Shown one piece after another: positions 58,744 to 64,000 of a DNA stretch of 64,000 nt (position 1 is its first letter; every line of letters starts with the position of its first letter). The position numbers were made by a program, and so were the translations under genes. The notes beneath the pieces were generated by a model. The model ran no database searches. It saw only the letters and a program-made list of their open reading frames with translations, and was not told where the DNA came from. The stretch is from Melaminivora jejuensis (GTDB lineage: Bacteria; Pseudomonadota; Gammaproteobacteria; Burkholderiales; Burkholderiaceae_C), in NCBI RefSeq assembly GCF_017811175.1, contig NZ_JACWIJ010000002.1, positions 1,922,001 to 1,986,000 of the forward strand, read 5' to 3'.

Positions 58744-59381
58744 TTGTGCTTGCGCCCAGCCCGCCAGGCACCTGCGATGGCGATCAGGCCGGGGACGAAG
58801 ATCATGGCCCAGATGATCTTGTCCAGGTGTTTTTGCACCCAGGCCAGATTGCCGAAGAAATACCCGGCAGAGCAGATGCCCAGCACCCACAGCAGCGCCC
58901 CGCCGACGTTGTAGGCAGTGAAGGCGCTGCGCCGCATGTCGGCCACCCCGGCCACGAAGGGCGCGAAGGTGCGGATGAAAGGCATGAAGCGCGCCAGCAC
59001 GATGGTGACGCCGCCGTAGCGCTCGTAGAACGCATGGGCCTGGTCGAAGGCGCGGCGGTTGAACCAGCGCGAGCCCTCCCACTGGAAGACCTTGGGGCCG
59101 AAGTAGCGCCCGATGGAGTAGTTGCACTGGTCGCCCAGAATGGCCGCCGCCAGCAGCAGCGCGCAGGCCAGCGGAAAGTTCATCAGCCCGGCGCCACTGA
59201 GCGCGCCCACCACGAACAGCAGCGAATCCCCGGGCAGAAAAGGCATGACCACCACACCGGTCTCGACAAAGACGATGGCAAACAGCAGGGCATAGACCCA
59301 CGGCCCGTAGCTGGCCACAAAGGCCGCCAGGTGTTGATCCACATGCAGGATGAAATCGATCAGAAACGCCAGAACTTCCAC
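58728..59381 (-). CDS. DedA family membrane protein
   Basis: 217-residue inner-membrane protein (DedA/SNARE-associated) with about five helices. It has the conserved FVETGVVVMPFLPGDSLLFV, then YSIGRYFGPKVFQW and RFMPFIRTFAPFVAGVADM, which holds the conserved Arg. DedA proteins are probably undecaprenyl phosphate flippases. I start it at GTG 59381 (VEVLAFLIDFILHVDQ), preceded by GGGG; an ATG 33 bp upstream is less likely. Its stop lies within the dispersed repeat. Confidence 0.9.
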   Translation of the reverse strand: MEVLAFLIDFILHVDQHLAAFVASYGPWVYALLFAIVFVETGVVVMPFLPGDSLLFVVGALSGAGLMNFPLACALLLAAAILGDQCNYSIGRYFGPKVFQWEGSRWFNRRAFDQAHAFYERYGGVTIVLARFMPFIRTFAPFVAGVADMRRSAFTAYNVGGALLWVLGICSAGYFFGNLAWVQKHLDKIIWAMIFVPGLIAIAGAWRAGRKHNIATE

Positions 59382-59476
59382 AGTGACCCCAAAGCGTGCT
59401 GCGCCGCAGCACAATGCCGGCGCCCGAAGCGGCGTAATGTAGCGCCGAGCCAGCCGCCCCGGCGCGGCTGCCTAGA

Positions 59477-61402
59477 ATGGCCCACGTGCCCGTCCTGTCC
59501 TCGCCTTCCGCCCTCGCTCCCGCCCCCATCCGTGACCTGCCCGACGAGCTGATCAGCCAGATCGCCGCCGGCGAAGTGGTCGAGCGCCCGGCCTCGGTCG
59601 TGCGCGAGCTGGTGGACAACGCCCTGGACGCCGGCGCCCGGCAAGTCACCGTGCGCCTGCTGGCTGGTGGCGTGCGCCTGATTGCCGTCGAGGACGATGG
59701 CAGCGGCATCCCCAGCACGCAGTTGCAGACCGCCCTGCGCCGCCACGCCACCAGCAAGATCACCAGCCTGGACGAGCTCGAAGCCGTGCTGACCATGGGC
59801 TTTCGCGGCGAGGCGCTGGCGGCGATTGCTTCGGTGTCCGAGCTGGCCTTGCTGTCGCGCACTGCCGGGCAGGACAGCGCCTTCGTGCTCGATGCACGCA
59901 GCGGCGAGCTGCGCCCGGCCGCGCGCGCCCAGGGCACGACGGTGGAGGTCAAGGAGCTGTTTTTCTCCACCCCGGCGCGGCGCAAGTTCCTCAAGAGCGA
60001 TGCCACCGAGCTGGCGCACTGCATCCAGGCCGTGCGCCGCCATGCCCTGGCACGCCCGGACGTGGGCTTTGCCATCTGGCATGAGGGGCGCCTGGTCGAG
60101 CAGTGGCGCGCCACCCTGGCCGCCAGCCCGGCAGCCGATGGCCCGGCAGCGCCTGATCCACAGGCCTGGCGCACGGCGCTGGCGCGGCGCCTGGCCGATG
60201 TGCTGGGCGAGGATTTCATCGACAACGCCATTGCCGTGGAGCGCAGCAGCGGCAGCATCCGCCTGATCGGCTGGGCCGGCGTGCCCGACGCTGCACGCAG
60301 CCGCGCCGATCAGCAGTATTGCTACGTCAATGGCCGCTTCGTGCGCGACCGGGTGCTGGCCCACGCAGCACGCAGCGCCTACGAAGACGTGCTGCACGGC
60401 CAGCGCCAGCCGGTGTATGCGCTGTACCTGGAGCTGCAGCCGCAGCGGGTCGATGTCAACGTCCACCCCACCAAGCTGGAGGTGCGCTTTCGCGACAGCC
60501 GCGAGGTGCATCAGGCCGTGCGCCACGCCGTGACCGATGCGCTGGCCGTGCCGCGTGCGTCGGCCCTGGCAGCCTGGCCCGCTGCCACGACCCCTGCAGA
60601 ACCTGCAAAATATGAGCCAAAAGTGGCTCAAACCCAATACCAGCAAGCGCAGACAGCTATCAATTTCGATAAACAAACAGCCGGCCACAAGGTCTCCGAC
60701 CTGAGCCTGCTGTGGGGCGCTGCGGCCCCGCACAGCCAGCCGCCCGCCGTCCCTGCAGCTGCTGCCGGGATGGCTGCCCCCGATGCCACGCCTGCCGGCA
60801 GCGCCGCCGCCGACATCTGGCCCCTGGGCCGCGCGCTGGCGCAGGTACACGGCATCTACATCCTGGCGGAAAACAGCCGGGGCCTGATCCTGGTGGACAT
60901 GCACGCCGCGCACGAGCGCATCGTCTATGAGCGCCTCAAGGCCCAGGCCGAAGTCGGCAGCGCGATTGCCAGCCAGCCGCTGCTGATTCCGGCGACCTTT
61001 GCCGCCACGCCGCTGGAAGTGGCCACCACTGAAGGCCAGAGCGAGGCGCTGGCCGCGCTGGGGCTGGAGATCGCGCCCTTCTCGGCGCGCACCCTGGCCG
61101 TGCGTGCGCTGCCGGCGGCACTGGCGCAGGCCAATGCCGTCGAGCTGGCGCGCAGCGTGCTGGCCGAACTGGCCGCACACGACGCCAGCCAGGTGCTGCA
61201 GCGGGCGCGCCACGACATCCTGGCCACCATGGCCTGTCATGGCGCAGTGCGCGCGCATCGCCAGCTGACGCTGGAGGAGATGAACGCCTTGCTGCGCCAG
61301 ATGGAAGTGACCGAGCGCTCCGACCAGTGCAACCACGGCCGGCCCACCTGGCGGCAATTGACGCTCAAAGAGCTGGACGCCCTCTTTCTGCGCGGGCGCT
61401 GA
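59477..61402 (+). CDS. mutL: DNA mismatch repair protein MutL
   Basis: Matchmaker between MutS and downstream repair, with an own nuclease. The 641-residue protein has a GHKL ATPase (~20-350; ELVDNALDAGA, VEDDGSGIP, TMGFRGEALAAIAS) and a C-terminal domain (~440-640) with the endonuclease motif DMHAAHERIVYE, ACHGAVRAHRQLT and CNHGRPTW. A nicking activity is therefore expected, as in Neisseria. The flexible linker (~375-400) contains the dispersed repeat in frame (QYQQAQTAINFDKQ). Confidence 0.95.
   Translation: MAHVPVLSSPSALAPAPIRDLPDELISQIAAGEVVERPASVVRELVDNALDAGARQVTVRLLAGGVRLIAVEDDGSGIPSTQLQTALRRHATSKITSLDELEAVLTMGFRGEALAAIASVSELALLSRTAGQDSAFVLDARSGELRPAARAQGTTVEVKELFFSTPARRKFLKSDATELAHCIQAVRRHALARPDVGFAIWHEGRLVEQWRATLAASPAADGPAAPDPQAWRTALARRLADVLGEDFIDNAIAVERSSGSIRLIGWAGVPDAARSRADQQYCYVNGRFVRDRVLAHAARSAYEDVLHGQRQPVYALYLELQPQRVDVNVHPTKLEVRFRDSREVHQAVRHAVTDALAVPRASALAAWPAATTPAEPAKYEPKVAQTQYQQAQTAINFDKQTAGHKVSDLSLLWGAAAPHSQPPAVPAAAAGMAAPDATPAGSAAADIWPLGRALAQVHGIYILAENSRGLILVDMHAAHERIVYERLKAQAEVGSAIASQPLLIPATFAATPLEVATTEGQSEALAALGLEIAPFSARTLAVRALPAALAQANAVELARSVLAELAAHDASQVLQRARHDILATMACHGAVRAHRQLTLEEMNALLRQMEVTERSDQCNHGRPTWRQLTLKELDALFLRGR
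60609..60672 (-). repeat. Dispersed repeat, copy 10 (in the mutL linker)
   Basis: The coding strand reads ACCAGCAAGCGCAGACAGC then TATCAATTTCG, translated QQAQTAINF. It is the best-preserved genic copy. Sense orientation and common frame. Confidence 0.8.
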
Positions 61403-61716
61403 CCGGCCCTGCCGGTGCTGACGGGCACCCGCTGGCACTCACTGGCGCTGGATGAGGGTGCTACGGCCCGCCAGACCTGCTGGCCTCCCAGCCATTCTTG
61501 CCACTGGCCGGCCGCCGCCCACCCCTGCAACAGCCGGCGCGCGCCTGCCCGTGGCCGGACGTGGACATTTGCCATGTGGACGACCCAAAAAATTTCTTTT
61601 TTTTGTTGCCTCAGTGTCAACCTTGCATGAAGTCATACCGTTTCGACATAAACTCATGCTGCACTGCCGCAAAGTTCAAGCCCCTTCCCACTTCTCTTTC
61701 GCCGAAAGCCCACACC
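61403..61716. other. Intergenic region between mutL and gdhA
   Basis: 314 bp without a supportable gene. The first 150 bp are GC-rich with no conserved frame. The rest is AT-richer (CCCAAAAAATTTCTTTTTTT) and contains a candidate gdhA promoter at 61623-61652. Confidence 0.6.
61623..61652 (+). promoter_or_regulatory. Candidate gdhA promoter
   Basis: TTGCAT (61623-61628) and CATAAA (61647-61652) are 18 bp apart, each matching the sigma-70 consensus at 4 of 6 bases. This would give a leader of about 58 nt. Weak evidence. Confidence 0.35.
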
Positions 61717-63060
61717 ATGAAGCACCAGTCCGTAGGCCAGTTTCTTGAATACGTCGCCCAGCGCAACCCCGGCCAGCCGGAGTTCCTGCAGGCGGTCACC
61801 GAGGTCATGGAAAGCCTGTGGCCTTTCATCGAAAAGAACCCACGCTACGCCGAGCACGGCCTGCTGGAGCGTCTGGTCGAGCCCGAGCGTGTCATCAGCT
61901 TCCGCGTGAGCTGGTTCGACGACCATGGCACGGTGCATGTCAACCGTGGCTACCGCATCCAGCACAGCATGGCCATCGGCCCGTACAAGGGCGGGCTGCG
62001 CTTTCACCCCTCGGTCACGCTGTCGGTGCTGAAATTCCTGGCCTTCGAGCAGACTTTCAAGAACGCGCTGACCACGCTGCCCATGGGTGGCGGCAAGGGC
62101 GGCTCGGACTTCGACCCCAAGGGCAAGAGCCCGACCGAGATCATGCGCTTTTGCCAGGCTTTCGTGACCGAGCTGTTCCGCCACGTGGGTGCCGATACCG
62201 ATGTGCCGGCTGGCGACATCGGCGTGGGCGGGCGCGAGGTCGGCTTCATGGCCGGCATGTACAAGAAGCTGGCCAACAACGCCGCCGGCGTGTTCACCGG
62301 CAAGGGCCTGGCCTATGGCGGCTCGCTGATCCGGCCCGAGGCCACGGGCTACGGCACGGTGTACTTTGCCGAGGAAATGCTGAAAACCCGGGGCCGCTCC
62401 TTCGACGGGCTGCGCGTGTCCGTGTCCGGCTCGGGCAACGTGGCGCAGTACGCCGTGGAAAAGGCCATGCAGCATGGCGCGCGCGTGGTCACCGTGTCGG
62501 ATTCCAGCGGCACCATCATCGACGAGGACGGCTTCACGCCCGAGAAGCTGGCCATCCTGATGGACGTGAAGAACCACTGCTATGGCCGCGTCGGCGACTA
62601 CGCTGCACGCACCGGCGTGCGCTTCGAGGCCGGCATGACGCCCTGGCAGGTGCCGGTCGATGTCGCCCTGCCTTGCGCGACCCAGAACGAGCTGGATGAG
62701 CACGACGCCGCCACGCTGATCAAGAACGGCGTGCTGTGCGTGGCCGAGGGTGCCAACATGCCCTGCACCAACGAGGCTGCCAAGGTCTTCGAGGCTGCCG
62801 GCGTGCTGTATGCGCCGGGCAAGGCCAGCAACGCCGGCGGCGTGGCCACCTCGGGCCTGGAGATGAGCCAGAACTCCAGCCGCCTGTGCTGGACGCGCGA
62901 AGAGGTGGATGCCCGACTGCTGCGCATCATGCAGGGCATCCACGCCGCCTGCGTCGAGCATGGCCGCCGCGCCGATGGCCGCCTGAGCTACATCGACGGC
63001 GCCAATATCGCCGGCTTTGCCAAGGTGGCCGACGCCATGCTGGCGCAGGGCGTGGTCTGA
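61717..63060 (+). CDS. gdhA: NADP-specific glutamate dehydrogenase
   Basis: Forms glutamate from 2-oxoglutarate and ammonia. The 447-residue enzyme has KGGLRFHPSV and PMGGGKGGSDFDPKG with the catalytic lysines (~90-130), GGSLIRPEATGYGTVYFAEE and the dinucleotide-binding SVSGSGNVAQYAVEKAM. The start ATG 61717 (MKHQSVGQFLEYVAQ) fits homologues; earlier in-frame codons are not conserved. Confidence 0.96.
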   Translation: MKHQSVGQFLEYVAQRNPGQPEFLQAVTEVMESLWPFIEKNPRYAEHGLLERLVEPERVISFRVSWFDDHGTVHVNRGYRIQHSMAIGPYKGGLRFHPSVTLSVLKFLAFEQTFKNALTTLPMGGGKGGSDFDPKGKSPTEIMRFCQAFVTELFRHVGADTDVPAGDIGVGGREVGFMAGMYKKLANNAAGVFTGKGLAYGGSLIRPEATGYGTVYFAEEMLKTRGRSFDGLRVSVSGSGNVAQYAVEKAMQHGARVVTVSDSSGTIIDEDGFTPEKLAILMDVKNHCYGRVGDYAARTGVRFEAGMTPWQVPVDVALPCATQNELDEHDAATLIKNGVLCVAEGANMPCTNEAAKVFEAAGVLYAPGKASNAGGVATSGLEMSQNSSRLCWTREEVDARLLRIMQGIHAACVEHGRRADGRLSYIDGANIAGFAKVADAMLAQGVV

Positions 63061-63151
63061 GCTGAGAAGTTGGGCGTTGTGCGCCAGACGTGGGCGCACG
63101 GCGCCAGGCCTTTAAGGTGCTCCGTGTGCTGGCGTTCTGGCAGGGGGCGAG

Positions 63152-63819
63152 TCAGGCCAGCCTGAGCCGTTCCTGCCAGGCAATATCGTCTGCCAGAGCG
63201 TCCCAGTGGGCCACCGCCAAGACACGCCGGGCCAGGCCGGGCGGGCGTGCGGCCTCGCGCGCCAGGGCGGCGCACAAATAAGCAATCGACGAGCGATCCA
63301 GCGCTGCCACAGGCTCGTCGATCAGCGTCAGCGGCGCACCGCTGGCCAGGGCAGCGGCCAGCAAGACCTTGCGCTGGCTGCCGGTGGAGAGCTGGAACAT
63401 GGCCTTTTCCAGATGGGGCTGCAGTCCGAAGCCCTGCACATGGCGCTGCCACTGCTGCGCGCTCCAGTGCGGCTGCTGGCTGGCCAGTTGCGCGCTCCAG
63501 GCCAGCGGCGTCAGCTCCTGCAGCCAGGGGCCAGCGGGTCGCGCCAGAAGACCTGCTGGCCATAGGCCGGGCTGCCATGCGCAGCACCGTTGAGCGACAG
63601 GCTGCCGGCGGTGGGCGCCAGCTCACCAGCGAGCAGTCGCAGCACGCCAGCCTTGGCCTCGCCCTCTTCGTCCAGCAGCAACAGCAGGCCTGCGGGGATG
63701 TGCGCCGTCCAGCCCTGCAGCACGGCTTGCCCGCGAAAATCGCAGCACACTTTCAGGGCGACAAGGCCAGCCGATGACGCTGCCACGCCCGCTTGCTCAT
63801 TCTGGAAGCTGGAAACCAT
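63152..63819 (-). pseudogene. ABC transporter ATPase, frameshifted
   Basis: Two frames together give one ABC ATPase. The first, from 63819, is MVSSFQNEQAGVAASSAGLV to VFWRDPLAP. The second holds STGSQRKVLLAAALASG (signature) and LTLIDEPVAALD (Walker B), ending at 63152. The break is at the C/G run near 63527-63530: the coding strand has GGCCCCTGG where GGCCCCCTGG would continue with PWLQELTPLAWSAQ. Walker A is unusual: LDEEGEAKAGVLRLLAG, lacking the normal glycine pattern, so ATP binding may have been weak. As with parC, a sequencing error in the G/C run is possible. Confidence 0.75.
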
Positions 63820-64000
63820 GACCCTGCACTTTCTGGATTTCGACTACAGCGAGGACGCCGATGGCATTGCCACCTGGGACGCCATGGCCTGCGTGCAGCC
63901 CGGGCGCCTGCCTGCCCTGCTGGCGGAGGTCGAAAGCATACTGGGTTGGGCGCTGGCCAATTTTGCTGCCGAACAAGGGCCGCACGAGGACGGCGGGCTG
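63818..64000 (+). CDS. Hypothetical protein, 3' end outside window
   Basis: Starts at ATG 63818, with GGAAGCTGGAAACC upstream. The visible 61 residues, MTLHFLDFDYSEDADGIATW to FAAEQGPHEDGGL, are acidic and cytoplasmic without known motif. The start overlaps the divergent ABC gene start (CATG at 63817-63820). I believe similar proteins occur in Comamonadaceae but know no function. Confidence 0.65.
   Translation, partial: MTLHFLDFDYSEDADGIATWDAMACVQPGRLPALLAEVESILGWALANFAAEQGPHEDGGL

Overview
The window is about 64 kb of GC-rich chromosome. Its gene content and synteny point to a betaproteobacterium of the Comamonadaceae (Acidovorax / Alicycliphilus / Melaminivora type). Supporting signs are the pyrG-kdsA-DUF1330-eno-ftsB block, the dapA-bamC-MBL operon, queG back to back with tsaE-amiC and mutL nearby, TRAP and TAXI carriers, and a short dispersed repeat with AGCTGCTTGCGCTTG at its core that I associate with this family. 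I see no rRNA, tRNA or CRISPR array.

Layout. 1-9651 (minus strand): parE and parC, the two halves of topoisomerase IV, are separated by about 5.8 kb of accessory DNA: higB-higA, a small ORF, and a type III restriction-modification pair (mod, res). Mod-res is bracketed by direct copies of the dispersed repeat, and the middle of mod is strikingly AT-rich. parC carries a one-base frameshift. 9747-24646: housekeeping genes (MFS carrier, methyltransferase, dapA-bamC-MBL hydrolase, roxA, an SlyD-like isomerase, dut-coaBC, pyrG-kdsA-DUF1330-eno-ftsB). 24738-32948: a catabolic island with a biotin carboxylase/BCCP protein, a fused PxpB-PxpC, PxpA, a GntR regulator and a TRAP carrier (dctPQM). A shared operator-like motif lies in front of both pxpA and dctP. 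33023-39018: hslO, a gamma carbonic anhydrase, a DUF455 ferritin-like protein, two tandem degenerate EAL-HDOD proteins and xerD. 39063-40180: a solitary TnpB element. 40389-44809: TAXI-TRAP carrier genes, DUF1850 and an AEC carrier. 44978-51690: a Fur-type haem uptake operon (receptor, hugZ, hmuS, hmuT, hmuU, hmuV). 51889-64000: a PAS-GGDEF protein, queG/tsaE/amiC, a cupin broken by a miniature element, a glycine-zipper lipoprotein, DedA, mutL, gdhA, a frameshifted ABC ATPase and the start of an unknown gene.

Most unusual observations. (1) Ten copies of the dispersed repeat; five lie inside genes, all in the same orientation and reading frame, adding a peptide of the type QAQxAIxI. (2) Two 161-bp near-palindromic MITEs with GAGCGTGTTTACGATC ends and a TGA target duplication; one broke a cupin gene, the other landed exactly on a stop codon. 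(3) The biotin carboxylase/BCCP protein next to PxpBC: PxpB/PxpC-like domains form the carboxyltransferase of urea carboxylase, so the pair could be a split biotin carboxylase acting on a lactam or amide. (4) A lone TnpB lacking the canonical RuvC-II glutamate.

Two single-base frameshifts (parC, ABC ATPase) both fall in runs of G/C and may be sequencing errors. Coordinates of repeats and element ends are estimates made by eye.
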